From assembly GCF_002127325.2 (NCBI RefSeq), contig NC_035435.2:120957127-121021126 (forward strand): a stretch of DNA of 64,000 bases, given 5' to 3'. This document shows positions 1-12,261 of the stretch, piece after piece (the stretch's first letter is position 1; every line of letters begins with the position of its first letter). Both the position numbers and the translations under genes were made by a program. This stretch comes from Helianthus annuus. Taxonomy: Eukaryota > Streptophyta > Magnoliopsida > Asterales > Asteraceae. The notes under the pieces are model-generated. The model was not told the DNA's origin, did not search any database, and saw nothing but the letters and a program-made list of their open reading frames with translations.

Positions 1-361
1 TATACAGCGGAAGCATAAATCATTTGTTAAGTGTTTCATAAACTACATGTACAAAGCCGTTAGACTTGTCTTGTGATTCCAAGTATCTTGACCCATGACC
101 ACTCCAGCATCCCAGACAACAAGTTCCAAATGATATAAACCTATAAACCTGCAAGCATGCAGACAAGTGTGTCAGACGACGCTGGTGAGTTCAAAGTTTT
201 GTTAACGTGTTTAGATACTAGTTACCAGATTAAAACGTTTCACAGATTTGATTTGATGTTGTTATTAACTCAATTACCGCAGATGGCAGCTAGATTTATT
301 TGCCCAACCCCAATGTCTATATCAAAACATTGGTCAAGTGGTTAAGGTAATTAGTTCACGC

Positions 362-548
362 CCGTCCTCTCCGGTACGGTGTGAGGGTACCAGACCTAAT
401 AGCGCTATCAACTAATAACCCCGTTGCCTCCCCGACAACTAATCGGTAGATGTAAGGGGACTTACCGTTAGAAATGAGTGTAATAACCAACATCCCAATA
501 ACCCGACGTTCCTCCCCGGAACGATTACCAGATGTCCCTCCCCGGGAC
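362..548. repeat. Array of four small hairpins with a common TCCCC-type loop
   Basis: Four inverted repeats lie in 190 bp. 507-523 has arms CGTTCC and GGAACG around TCCCC. 534-548 has arms GTCCC and GGGAC around TCCCC. 423-439 has arms GTTGCC and GACAAC around TCCCC with one mismatch. 362-379 has arms CCGTCC and GGTACGG around TCTCC with one bulge. The loop is nearly constant while the arms differ and remain complementary. The function is unknown. Confidence 0.75.
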
Positions 549-1283
549 GCATGCTTGGAAAGAGAGCAGTGAACTCACCTTAGATTTGCTCGGTATGTTA
601 CGTTACATTACCCGTTCCCAAACCAAACCCTATCGTGGTTACCAATCAACATCAGTCACATAATCAACAAGTCACGTATTCGTACACATTACTCAAATAA
701 CAAACATGCCAGGCACATGTCATTACGTAAGTCATAGCAAGTATCTGGGGCATATTTACATTCACGACACAAGCTCATATTGCACCATAGCACACGTCAA
801 GTGGTTTGGTTCCCATTAGAGTAACTTGTTAGTTGTGACAAGAAATCATGCAATGTAATTAGTCGATCATCATCGTATAATAATCTAGCAGGTATTTGGG
901 CCTCACACGATTTTACATTACAATTTCCTGTCTCAAATAAACAATTAACAGTCCCATACATAATTCCTAAGAGTGTACGGTTCATTTGGTTCAGGCCCAA
1001 GGAGGTGTACGGCCCATTACATAAACATTTGTTTCATGCGGCCCATTTGTCTACACGTGATCATTAAATTGATGTTATGACATTCATTGATCCAATAAAC
1101 TTGATCACAGTCCACTAGATTGAACGGTCCAATTAGATTCATTTTAGTTGCAATATTGACAGAATCATTTAGAAGTTGTCGGCTAAATCGTTGATTCATA
1201 ACTTATCTTATCTTAGTTTACAACACATTGGACCACATGCTCACTGTCTCGACGAAAGACCCTAACATTCGTCACAGAAACCA

Positions 1284-1890
1284 GTCGACGAAAGACCATG
1301 TTTCGTCGACTCGGGTTTTTCGTCGGGAATTATTCATCACTGAAATTTCGTCGGGCGAATCATGAGCAGCAAACCCTAACTGCCGTCGGTCGGCAACAAT
1401 GCAATAACTAATCAATTTCATAAACATCAAAACATCTATTATCATATAAAGATCATTGGAAACCCTTATGTTAAACACATCATGGTTTGAATAACGATTT
1501 ACACGATCACCAACAGTCACCATGGATCCTGTTATCATGCAGAACTAACACATACACATCATGCAAAAGTAACACATATACATCATGCATAAACCCGATC
1601 GCTACTAACAATCACATATTACAAAACTATGCATGACAAGAGAGTTGATTCAAAACATAGTAAGATTACACTAACCGAAGGAATCAAGCTACAAGATGAA
1701 CTCGAAGGAGAAAGTGTTGCCGTCGCGTGCTGCCGTCGGGTTCAAGAAGTTCTAGGGTTACCAAAAATGCAAAGTATGCACAGGTACACGTTTATAAGCT
1801 AAAGAAGGTGGGTTGGGCCTGGGGAAAGAGCTGGGCCGAAAGTCCCTGTTGGCGAATAATATCCTCTCCGACGAAAGACATGTTTCGTCG
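1284..1890. repeat. CGACGAAA/TTTCGTCG palindromes in LTR A
   Basis: 1284-1310 is a perfect hairpin with 10-bp arms (GTCGACGAAA and TTTCGTCGAC) and a 7-nt loop. 1869-1890 is a second, with 8-bp arms (CGACGAAA and TTTCGTCG) and a 6-nt loop. Half-copies (TTTCGTCGG, CGACGAAAG) occur at about 1249, 1317, 1347 and 1916. They lie in the presumed LTR of element A. Confidence 0.7.
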
Positions 1891-2318
1891 AAGGCATAGA
1901 TGGCGAAAAGTGATGTTTCGTCGTTTATGGCGAAAGTCCACAATAATATTCATATTATAATAAGACTATCACGTGACTTTAGAGACCCAATAAAGTTGTT
2001 GCATTTAGTGAGTTAATTCAAGTTTGACAGCCCACCATTGTTTTGATAATAAATTATTGTTGAATTGTGCGGCCCAATCAAATTGATTTTGAGTTATTAG
2101 GAGGCCCAATAGAAAGTGATATAAGTGGAGGCTCAATACCACACAACTGATCAACCAAACACACCAAACATTATACATCCACATTAACATTCAAGCATTA
2201 CAATACTATAACCATTCATATGGAACTATACAAGACACTTCCTAAAACCAATATTAACAACAGAATTGTAAAATCATTGATGTGTATGGGAAAGGCCTTG
2301 AAATCTCGGGTTGTCACA

Positions 2319-5030
2319 TCATCCCCAACTTGAAAGAAATTCCGTACCGAAATTTGATGAGTGATCCAAAGCGGCGAGGTGTTAGACCAGGATGACGGTG
2401 GATTTTCCTCGGGGTACCACATCATCCCAAACTTGAAAGGGAATTTCGTCCCGAAATTTGCCAGTGACATCAGGAGTTGCTTCAACCGCTTGAACAACTG
2501 AGGATACTAGAGCTTACTCCAATCATTGCGTTCCCACGTGAACTCCGGTCCATGTCTTGAGTTCCAACGAACTCTCACGATTGGAATTCGACTATGCTAA
2601 CGAATATTGATGTCCTGGTCCATGATTTTAGTAGATTCCTCAACAACTGCAACTTGTCATTAACCTCAGACTCTAATAAGGGTATCGCAAAGCGTTTCAT
2701 CAAACACTTCTTTAGGTTCAAGACATAAATGACATCGTGATCGTTACCCGATTCATCAGGTAACTCGAGTTTGTGAGCCATGTCACCGATTTGTTCACAG
2801 AAATCCAAATGTCCCAACGTATCGTAAACTAAGCTTGCCAAGTTTTCCATGGTGTACCGCACCCTCCCAGGGTGAGACTTTTGCTTATGATATGTTCGCC
2901 TACAGCGAACTCCCAGTGTTTCCTAGGCTTATCAGCTTTCCTGACGGTCATGCGTTGCCGCCAAACGCTTTCCGATCTAAACAATCTTCCCAAGAGTTTT
3001 GAGGACCATAATCTAACAAGGAGATTAGCGTTACTGTCCATGCAATGCCTCAAACAGAGCTGTCTAAATACTAAAACGGTGACTGCTGCAGTAGAACTCA
3101 ACCAAAGGTAAATGTCCTTCTATCTCTTGCTAAAGTCAATCACACACACGCTCGCAACATGTTTTCGAGTGTCAGGATGGTTCGTTTACTCTGACCATTT
3201 GTCCAATGGTGATAAGCAATGTTCATGTCTAGACATGAGCCGAGGGTGTTGCGTATTGCCTGTCATAAATCGGATGTAGTTCAAAATCAGATGTAACAAG
3301 AGTTGGCACCTCGTGCCTAAAAGCCGCCTCTCCCAGAGGAATATTCTCAAACTGTGACGACTCGTCAATGTCCTTGATTGCAATAAAGTGCGCTGGTTAC
3401 GTAAGACAATCAACGATCACCCAGGTGATATCGTTTCCGTTTCGAGTTGTAAGTAGACTAGCGTCAAAATCCATGGCTGTCTGTTCCAATTTCTAAATAG
3501 ATGTTTCTGATTACTGACACAAGCCAGAAGGTTTCTGACGTTCCACCTTGACTTTCGCACAAGTCAAACTTCGTTCTCATGCTTCGCTGTGTAGGCCTTC
3601 AAGCCCAGTTGCCAGTACAAGATCCTTAGATCCTAATATATTCCATCAAAATCCAGTTGACTAGAATATCGAGGCTGGTGTGCTTCGCTTAACACAAGTT
3701 CCCTTGGATTGTTGTACAGTGGAATCCGTAGTCGTTCCATGAAGTAGCGAATATCGTCCAACTTACCAATGGTTGCTTCTCCATGCCCCGCATGGGTTCA
3801 CCTTGAAAATTCTCTTTCTTCAGTTCTTCGGTTTGAACATAGCGAGCCTGATCAGGTAGGTTAGAGTTGATAGTGGGTTGCAAAGCTTGTACACGTTCAG
3901 GTTTCACAGCCTAATCATAATCATGCAAAAGTTCCATCCAGCGATGTCATTACATGTTTTAGCTCCTTCAAAATAACGGTACACGGGAGGCCCTTGTGAT
4001 CGGTCTAAGTAGCGTATCTGGTACCGTCCAAGTAATGCCTCCAAATTAAATCCAAAGACCGTGGTTTCCATCGCAGGTTGTGATTCGTGCAACTCTTCTT
4101 ATAATTCCACTACGTAAGCCATCACCTTCTCGTGTTGCATCGGCGTGTAACTGGGACTCTGATTCTAACCATCATGATATACCACTAAATCACCCACACC
4201 CTCGGGTAAAGACGATGCTCAGTGCATTGCAGAGTTGGGATTCGAGAGCCGGAAAGACGTCCTCCTATTTTGTCTTCTGCGAACACAGCACCCTGCTGTG
4301 CTGAAGATATTAAAGTTGTGCGATTTTCGAAAATCCTGTGATGAATCTACGATAGCATCTAGCGAGACCAAGAAATTGATGTATCCTCGAAGGGATCTGT
4401 TTTTTTTTGTGTCGATCAGTTTCTAACCAAAATGGGTCTTAGCGAGATCCACGTGTATTCCCACTTCGTTGTTTATATGACCAAAATGTACCTCTCGAAT
4501 CCAGAAGTTACCTTTAGCAAGACTTCGCGCGGAGTGGCTCCTCTCTCAGGAGCTCTAGAATAAGATCCATATGTCGCCCATGTTGTTCCTTTCCCCTGGT
4601 AATGATTCAAAAACGTCATCAACAAACGCGGTCGATTCATGTGACCCATAAAGCTGCTGGTGTGTTGATTAACCCCAAGGTCATGGGATACAAAGTCGTA
4701 TGGCCGAATTGCATTTGATAAGCCGCTTTAAGAACATTCTCCCCGTGGACTTCCATCTGATAATAGTTCGTAAATCGATCCTCGAATGAAAGCTTGTCCC
4801 TCGCAACTAGTCGACAGGTTGTCAATACGTGGTCGAGGCAAATGGTTCTCGACTGTCGCCTTGATGAGTTCTCGATAACCAGTACACATACGAAAAGGCT
4901 CATCTTCATGGATAGCTGGGGTTCCCCCAAGCGAAAAGCTAGGTCTGACAGGTGAAGTAAAGTCGTATATAACTGAGTTCTCGATTAACCCCAAGGTCAT
5001 GGGATACAAATTCGTATACGCGACACATGT
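2319..5030 (-). pseudogene. Decayed gypsy pol of element A
   Basis: Minus-strand translation in several frames gives eroded Ty3/gypsy pol in the order expected for an element running right to left. At 4640-5010 there is reverse transcriptase (a degenerate YRELxKATVxNxxPRPRID stretch). Near 3900-4090 there is probable RNase H. At 3190-3420 there are integrase-core remnants. At 2575-2860 lies the integrase C-terminal segment that ends in the [13 protein letters not shown] motif, here YVLNLKKCL. Frameshifts and stops occur every 50-100 codons, so no product is possible. Gag and the 5' LTR are absent. It is the oldest-looking element in the window. Confidence 0.75.
4667..5017. repeat. 35-bp direct repeat pair inside decayed RT
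   Basis: 4667-4701 and 4983-5017 share a nearly identical 35-bp sequence containing CCCCAAGGTCATGGGATAC. It corresponds to the RT region normally coding the [10 protein letters not shown] motif, so a small segment of dead RT has been copied 316 bp away. I see no gene or boundary I can name between 5018 and 5248. Confidence 0.6.
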
Positions 5031-5248
5031 TCACCGAAACGAACACGTGAAGTAAAGTAATGTGATCCCTAGCAACCCCTGTCACAACAGGTGCTGAGTC
5101 TAAACTATAGTACTATCGTTGCTAGAGGCGGTCTAGTGTAACATGTATAAGCATAGTAACAAGCATTCAACAAATCACGTATAGCATGCGGGGCAGTTAG
5201 CGTCTATAAAGTGTTTGCGGTGTGTGTTGTGTTTTGATATAGAAAGTA

Positions 5249-6767
5249 TGTAACACCCAAAAGTGCGTTAAACGAAAATGGGTTCGAGTATACTCACAGT
5301 GTGTGTTTAGCAAGTAAACACAAGCTGGATTGGATTGAAGGGAGCGCGTCGGGTCATCCTGTGCACGGAAACAGAAGCATAAGTCTTCCTTGGGGCTGAA
5401 TGGTTGGAAAAAGAATGTCGAACGAGTTAGGTGTTTAACAGGTGATCCGAACGGATGGGTTCCATCCGGACGGATGGTCATCCGGGCGGATGGCCATTCG
5501 AACAGTGTGTGGGTGTTTGTGAATCGTTAAAATTTTCGAAGTCTAGTTAAAAGCGTTTAAACAAGGGAAGCTATAAGGGTTAGGTCATCCGGTCGGATGG
5601 TCATCCGGACGGATGGCCATTTGAGCGAGTGATCTGTAGTTGAAGTTTTTTGGAAAAAAATTCTAAGTAAAAGTTTTAAGTTAGCGGAGACGGCGTGACG
5701 ACGTGTCAACCAACGGAAAAATACCAAGTCCAGTTCATTCGGTCGGATGGTCTCAGCCCATTCAAACAAACGCGCTGTTCTTGATGAAGATTCATGTTTG
5801 ACCCGTTAATCGGTCCATCTCTTCGGTGGAAATCAGTTTTCAACCGGCTTTCGACTATGGAACGAGTCGAGAGTCTGATTGAGTCCAGATTCCATCAATA
5901 TTGGGTGAAAACCAAAGAAGAGTTCAAAACCAGTTGAAATCTTTCATTGTTAAGCTACAAAGTGTGGAAATCCTTTAGATCTGGAACCAGTCTTGATTAA
6001 ATGGTGCTCCACAATAGTTTGCCTAGCAAAACGAGGGGAAACCACCTTCAAGAGGTCCAAATCAGATGATTTCGTGAAAAAGTTTAAGTGTGTGTATGAT
6101 TTTGATGAAGAAGATGGTGTAGAAGTGATTAGAGGTGAAGATCAATGAAGATTTGAGGGAAAAAGCTTACAAGAAGGCCTTGAATCGCGACAGAGTCTTG
6201 AGGAGAGGATGAGAGTTTTAAAGTCTTGAAAGGAGGCGTACGGCTAGTATTTATAGGGGTGAGCGAGGGTTTAAGTCAGTGGAGAAAGGCGGTGTTCGGA
6301 TGGCTCCATCCAGTCCAATGGCCATCCGGACGGATGGTCATCCGGGCGGATGGTCATCCGAGCGGATGTCCATTCGGACGGCCTGGTTTGCGTTTGTTAG
6401 TTTTCCAACTTTGATTTGTTTGTTAAGCGTTGCATTGCGTTGATAATCACATAACATTCAACAAATAATCACACAAATAACACACATAAAATAATTAAAT
6501 CCGCATTTCAAGTCTGCGTTAATTTGTGTTGCGATAGCGTTTAGTCTAAATAAGCGATGTAAAATGCGATAAAATGCGTTTTAAGTAGTAAGCGTTATAA
6601 GTAGCGTTTAAATGCGATAATCGCGATTAAATAAGCGTTGTAATATGCGTTTAAAGTGCGTTGAAAAATATAGTTTAACCCATTGCGTTAATCGATTCCC
6701 AAGAGTACAAGCGTTTACGAAAGAAATGACAGCGATAGGTAACGATCCGAAAAGTCGGGTTGTTACA
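5249..6767 (-). repeat. 3' LTR of gypsy element B
   Basis: The 1519-bp unit begins TGTAACACCC at 5249 and ends GGTTGTTACA at 6767 on the plus strand. To its right, read on the minus strand, is the purine tract TAAAGTAGGGGAGGC that primes plus-strand synthesis in gypsy elements. A minus-strand TATA box (CTATAAATA) lies at 6248-6256. The five bases before the LTR are AAGTA. The matching right-hand target duplication is not found because the 5' end of B is lost. The 5249 edge rests on the TG/CA terminal match only. Confidence 0.65.
5444..6368. repeat. CATCCGNNCGGATG palindrome array in LTR B
   Basis: Perfect 6-bp palindromic pairs with a 2-nt centre occur at 5463-5476, 5479-5492, 5586-5599, 5602-5615, 6323-6336, 6339-6352 and 6355-6368. 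Shorter relatives are at 5444-5455 and 5737-5750. Within clusters the spacing is exactly 16 bp. The centre varies (GA, GG, GT, AG) but the arms do not. The copies flank the predicted minus-strand TATA box, downstream at 5444-5750 and upstream at 6323-6368. Confidence 0.85.
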
Positions 6768-9700
6768 GCCTCCCCTACTTTAGGAAATTTCGTCCCGAAA
6801 TAAAGGAGCAGGCATAATAAAGAGTTGTGGATATTTAGCCTTCATATCACTTTCGAGTTCCCAAGTGAACTCGGCACCACGTTTGCCTTCCCAGCGAACC
6901 TTCACTATGGGAATGCGAGAGCGTCGAAGTTTCTTGGTCTCTCGATCCATGATCTCTAATGGCTTTTCCACGAAGTGTAGGGTTGCTCACTTGCAAATCC
7001 TTGAGAGGTACGTGGAGATTTTCTTCAGCTAGGCACTTTTTGAGGTTCGAGACATGGAAAGTCGGATGTACGTTGTTGAGTTCCTTCGGTAATTCGAGTT
7101 GGTAGGCCACTTTACCAATTCTCTCAAGAATCTTAAAGGGACCCACGTATCGTGGCACTAGCTTTCCTTTCTTGTCGAATCGGATCACCCCCTTCCAAGG
7201 TGAAACCTTTAGGAGTACGTGATCGCCAACTTCAAACTCAAGGGACTTGCGACATTTATCGGCGTAACTCTTTTGACGACTCCGATCTTTCAAGAGATTG
7301 TCTCGTATCTGGAGGATTTTGTCAGTCGTTTCTTGTAATAACTCAGGACCGGTGATTTGAGCGTCTCCGATCTCGTGCCATATAATAGGCGAACGACATT
7401 TTCTACCATATAATGCCTCAAAGGGTGCCATTTGAATACTAGCGTGATAACTATTATTGTACGAGAATTCTACTAATGGTAAATGTGATTCCCAATTACC
7501 ACCAAAATCTGTAACGCACGAACAAAGCATGTCTTCAAGGGTGCGGATCGTGCGCTCAGTCTGACCGTCGGTCTGGGGATGAAATGTGGTACTGAGATTG
7601 AGAGTTGTACCGAGAGCGGCTTGGAATGTCTCCTAGAGACGCGAGGTAAATCAACCGTCGCGGTCAGAGATGCTGTCATGAGGTGTCCCATGTCGACAAA
7701 TGACATCGTTGGTGTAGATTCGTGCTAATCGTTCTACCTTGAAGTCTTCTTGTATCGGTAAGAAGTGAGCAGATTTCGTAAGATGATCAACGATAACCCA
7801 AATGCTATCATGACCTGATGGAGTGCGAGGGAGTTTCGTAATGAAATCCATGGCAATACTTTCCCATTTCCACATTGTGATCTTGGGTTGTTCGAGTAAG
7901 ACAGAGGGTCATTGGTGTTCGGCCTTAACTTTCGAGCAAGTTAGGCATTTCGAAACGTAGAGGGCGATATCCTTCTTCATTCCCGACCACCAATACCTAG
8001 AACGAAGGTCCTAGTACATCTTGTCGGTACCGGGGTGAATGGAATATCGAGACTTGTGGGCTTCGGTTAGCAAAATCTCTCGGAGATTATTGCGACTAGG
8101 GATCCAAATACGGTCGAGATAGTGAAAAATACCGTTAGGTTTATTCACTAGTTGATTTTCAGTTCCACAGATTCTTTCTTCCTTTAAAGTGTTCTCGAGA
8201 AAACAGGCGTGTTAAGCGTCACGAAAGAGGGCCTCGAGGTCGTGTTGGGCTTGAACGTTATGAACACTATGTAAATAGCTTCGTCGGCTAAGAGCGTCAG
8301 CAACGACGTTTGCTTTGCCGAGGTGGTAACGTATCTCACAGTCGTAGTCGTTGAGAAGTTCAACCCATCTACGTTGGCGCATGTTTAGTTCTTTCTGGTT
8401 CAAGATGTGTTGTAGGCTCTTATGGTCGGTGAAGACCGTACACTTGGTACCGTACACTTGGTACCGTACAGGTAGTGTTGCCATATCTTTAATGCAAAAA
8501 CAACTGCAACGAGTTCAAGATCATGGGTTGTGTAGTTCTTCTCGTGGACCTTGAGTTGGCGAGACGCGTACGCGATAACCTTGTCTCGTTGCATGAGAAC
8601 ACAACCAAGACCTAGGTTAGAGGAATTGTAATAAACAACAAAATCGTCATTTCCATCGGGTAGCGCGAGTACGGGAGCGTTGCAAAGCATACGCTTAAGA
8701 GTTTGAAAGGCATCCTCTTTTTCCGTTCCCCAAACGAAAGGCTTGTCTTTATGCATTAGGGAGGTGAGAGGGACGGCGATTTTTGAGAAATCAGCGATAA
8801 ATCGACGGTAATAACCCACCAATCCGAGAAAAGAACGAACTCCGGACGGGGTTTTCGGTGTAATCCAGCTCTTAACTGCTTCAATCTTCGCGGGATCGAC
8901 ATGAATTCATTGACTATTAACAATATGACCGAGGAATTGAACTTCCTCGAACCAAAATTCACACTTGGAGAATTTGGCATAGAGGCGATTCCCTTGGAGA
9001 AGCTCGAGGACTAAACGAAGATGCTGTGCGTGTTCGGCTCTTGACTTCGAATAGATAAGGATATCATCGATAAACACGATAAAGAAACGATCAAGGAACG
9101 GTTTACACACATGGTTCATCAAATCCATGAAGACCGCAGGTGCGTTTGTGAGACCAAAAGGCATGACCACGAATTCGTAATGGCCATAACGGGTACCAAA
9201 GCGGTTTTAGGGACGTCTTGCTCTTGAATTCGTAGTTGATGGTAGCCAGAACGTAGATCGATCTTAGAGAAACAGGTAGCGCCTTTGCAGTTGGTCAAAT
9301 AAGTCGACGATTCGGGGTAGAGGGTAGCGATTCTTGATAGTAAGCTTGTTGAGTTCCATATAATCGATGCACATTCAGAACGATCCATCCTTCTTTTTCA
9401 CGAAAAGGACAGGTGCGCCCCAAGGCGATGTGCTAGGGCGTATAAAGCCTTTATCAAGTAACTTCTGGAGTTGGCTAGAAAGTTCTCGCATTTCGGATGG
9501 TGCGAGGCGATAAGGAACTTTAGCAACAGGGTTAGCTCCAGAAATAAGGTCGATACGAAAGTCAATGTCGCGGGTAGGGGGTAGACCAGGTAAATCGTCA
9601 GGAAAGACATTAGGAAAATCACGAACAACGGGAACGTCCTTCACAGTGTTCTTTTCCTCCTTCGCTACTACAATATGGGCTAAGAAAGCCAAGTATTCCT

Positions 9701-10130
9701 TACGGAGATACTTGCTTGCTTGAATGCACGACATAAGCTTCAGTTCATTTGAGGATACTTCGCCATAAACACATAGTTGATCACCGTTTGAAAGAGAGAA
9801 ACGGATCATCTTTTTGAAACAAACGACTTCAGCACGATTTTCACGAAGAAAATCCATGCCTACTATGATATCGAAACTACCAAGTTGCATAGGAATGAGA
9901 TCGATCAGAAAAACGTGATTGTTGAGTTCGAGAGTACAATCACAGAGAACGGAACTGATGGTGACGGTTCTTCTGGTGGCAATTTCTACGTCGAACGTTG
10001 TTGGGAGGTTAGCGCGTTTACGTTTTAGGAGCTTTTCGAATTCAAACGACACAAAACAGTTATCGGCTCCAGTATCAAATAAACACGAAGCATAAATACC
10101 GTTAACAAGGAACATACCATTGACAACATT
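6768..10130 (-). pseudogene. Broken gypsy pol of element B
   Basis: Minus-strand Ty3/gypsy polyprotein in the order protease, RT, RNase H, integrase, chromodomain-like tail. The protease shows LFDTGADNCFVS near 10060. RT includes [10 protein letters not shown] near 9060 and [13 protein letters not shown] near 9240. RNase H shows [10 protein letters not shown] near 8420. Integrase shows [16 protein letters not shown] near 7790 and the C-terminal [13 protein letters not shown] near 7050. The tail ([16 protein letters not shown]) is near 6880. Numerous frameshifts and stops break it, including one near 6975 that separates integrase from the tail and a short duplication in RNase H near 8440-8475. 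It is a chromovirus-type element and not functional. Confidence 0.9.
8438..8475. repeat. Short tandem duplication inside RNase H of B
   Basis: GTACCGTACACTTG is repeated head to tail, followed by a third partial GTACCGTACA, within the RNase H coding stretch. This local slippage-type duplication disrupts the reading frame of element B. Confidence 0.7.
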
Positions 10131-11007
10131 GTTGTCAGTCTGAGCCTGGCGGACATTGATGTTGAAGGTTCTGCCGCGGGCTGCTTGCTGTGGCTGTTGT
10201 TGCTGCTGCAGAGGCTGCTGTTGCTGTTGTTGCTGTTGTGGTGGCTGCTGCTGTTGTGGTTCTTGTTTCTCGATGCGGAGAGGGTAGACATTAGCAAAGT
10301 GATTAGGGTCACCACAAGTGTAGCAAATTTGAGCATTTGTAACAGGTGCTGGAACTACTGCGTTACCCTGAAGAACGAGAGGTTGAGCTGGAGGAGCTTG
10401 AGCAGCTTGCTGACGTGGGCCTGAACGAAAGTGAGCAGTAAAATGCCCATAGATGTTGCAATTTGCACAGAAACGACAGTTGACCCCTGTCGGATGATGA
10501 TAAGTGCAAGTAGGGCACAGAGGGTGGACACCAGTCTACGCACGCTTAGCAGGCGGTGCGTTGGTAACAATAGCTTGACGACTCTGGTTGCTGGGCTGTA
10601 CGTGGAGTGGCGGTAGTAGCATAATTCTTGTTGTTGTTCTTCTGTCGCTTGCGGCTCTGGCGTGAAGACTTTGAACCTTGAGATGCTGTAGTGTCGGTAG
10701 CGGGAGTAGCAGTTGCTTGATTGAGGCTCTTGGTTGAGGTTTTGAAATATCCAACCAAGACTCACTTGTCGTTGATCTCAGCTGCGAGTTGGTAGGTTTC
10801 CTCAATAGTAGCAGGTTTTGCTGCCTGAACAAAATCAGCTACACAGTTGGGGAGAGCTCGAATGTACTTCTTGATTGCCATATCAGGCGTGGCCACCTGA
10901 CTAGGACAGATAATACTCAGCTGCTTGAAACGAGCGGTGAGACTAGCGTTGTCACCTCCTTCTTGCTTGATGTGCCAGAATTCGTTCTCTAGTTTTTGGA
11001 CTTCATG
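10131..11007 (-). pseudogene. Truncated gag of element B with Q-rich linker
   Basis: Minus-strand gag remnant. Near 10762-11007 lies a capsid-like stretch (VQKLENEFWHIKQEGGDNAS) followed by a segment ending in TYQLAAEIN. A low-complexity glutamine/proline linker coded by CAG/CAA repeats is at 10185-10260. A zinc-knuckle-like stretch near 10300-10330 reads CYTCGDPNHFANVY, with the last cysteine changed to tyrosine. Several frameshifts are present. The gag N-terminus, leader, PBS and 5' LTR are missing because the sequence stops at 11008, where another LTR begins. The CXXC-rich arrangement resembles the gag remnant of element E at 59705. Confidence 0.75.
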
Positions 11008-12200
11008 TGTGACAACTGTCAAAAATCCAGGTAACCGTATAATTAATTAATCATGATTAGTGCTTAATGATTGTGCTGAATTTACAATTTACTACTTTCT
11101 GATTACTGCATTATATTTACCTGTGCATCACTTATTGCATAATGTCATATCATTACTACATACAAACATATTGACATAAAGGATGCACGAAGCACCGTTA
11201 GCACAGTGAACAGATAAATCAGGAAAATGCTGACAAAACTCAGCACATAGGCAGACAGTGTTTTGAGACCTAGTATGAGTTAGAAACTAAGTACTACACT
11301 AGTATATTGTGTAGGAAAGTAAGGATCCCAAAACTGCCTTTCTTAGTGATAGTTTAAGTGTCGAAAAGTGCCTAAAACTCACCCAAAGTGCTGAATTCAG
11401 CAAAATTTAGAAAAATTCAGCAAAAATTAGCATTTTTAACAATCTAATTTCATGCAGAAATATGCTTAAGTGGTCCTGAATGCTTTCCTAAGTGTTGGGA
11501 ATTAATAGTGTCACAAAAAGATACATAAAGCACCCTAAACTGCGTAATTTAGCACCTTAACGAACCAATAACCAACCGAACAACCGGACACTACCTGAAA
11601 CACCAAATTTACACTAGAAGCACTATTTTAACATTTCCAAGCTAGTTATGGTCCCCGAACACCATAACACCTCCTAAAAATATCTAATAACCAAAACACG
11701 TAACGAATACTTAGATTTCAACTAATCACTAACTAATTTGGTTACAACCTATGCTAGACCCCCCACCTATTCACGAACAAGAATTGATATGTGCAAATGA
11801 TACACATATTTATACAAATCCCAAGTATGAAATACAATATTTCATTGATTTGGTATTTGTTTGATGTCCGTGGAGGCACAAATGTCACAATTTAGGGTTT
11901 CCAGATTGTCATTTGTGTGAGGGTGGTTAGTGGTGGTTGCTGGTGGTCAGTGCTAGTTGTGTGAGGGTGGTTTGAGGTTGTTGCAGGTGGTGGGTTGGTG
12001 ATGGTGGGTGCAGGTACGGAGAAAGAGATGAGGTGATATGAAGTATGTTGGTTAGGGTTTTAACACATATGGATTAAGTGTTTTATTCATTTTTTTAATA
12101 AATAGGTAAAATGACAATTATACCCTCATGTGCCACGCACATGACTAGATTTAACCTTGAAAAGTAACCAGGTTAGGGTCAAAGGACGTAGGGTGTAACA
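11008..12200 (+). repeat. Solo-type LTR abutting element B (possibly chimeric)
   Basis: It runs from TGTGACAAC at 11008 to GGGTGTAACA at 12200. The first 650-750 bp resemble, on the opposite strand, the LTR of element D (compare 25860-26522), including the GATGCAC...GCACAGT and GTTTACTACACTAGT-like blocks. There is no PBS after its right end and no polypurine tract before its left end. The flanking bases (TCATG, TGTTT) do not form a target duplication. It is therefore a solo or rearranged LTR. A 116-bp block at 11774-11889 belongs to a different family. The right part (11920-12020) is a GT/GG-rich stretch. Confidence 0.55.
11774..11889 (-). repeat. Inverted copy of the first 116 bp of LTR E
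   Basis: The reverse complement of this block matches 62199-62314, the first 116 bp of the 3' LTR of E, with 114 of 116 positions identical by hand alignment. It starts exactly at the LTR terminal TGTGACA. The same part is missing from the 5' LTR of E, which begins only at LTR position 264 (21969). A local inversion with breakpoints near 11774 and 21968 would explain both facts. Confidence 0.8.
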
Positions 12201-12261
12201 TGTTTTACAAAAAAAAGACTGTGACTGTAATTATTGAAGGTGAAGGTCATCTATTGCAACA

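Larger units (their letters stand above)
1..2318 (-). repeat. 3' LTR (at least in part) of degraded gypsy element A
   Basis: The right edge is clear. On the plus strand it ends in TTGTCACA at 2318; read on the minus strand, a purine-rich tract runs into TGTGACAACCCGAG, the usual junction of polypurine tract and 3' LTR. I could not find the other edge, so the LTR may start inside the window or beyond it. No coding sequence is visible. The stretch holds two families of short palindromes (362-548 and 1284-1890) and many GGCCCAA/TGGGCC motifs (around 990, 1010, 1038, 1811, 2070, 2103). The boundary at 2318 is observed; assigning the whole stretch to one LTR is inference. Confidence 0.6.

Noticed and set aside
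10185..10424. Leucine-rich plus-strand frame
   Set aside because: Antisense of the CAG/CAA repeat coding the Q-rich linker of B gag.
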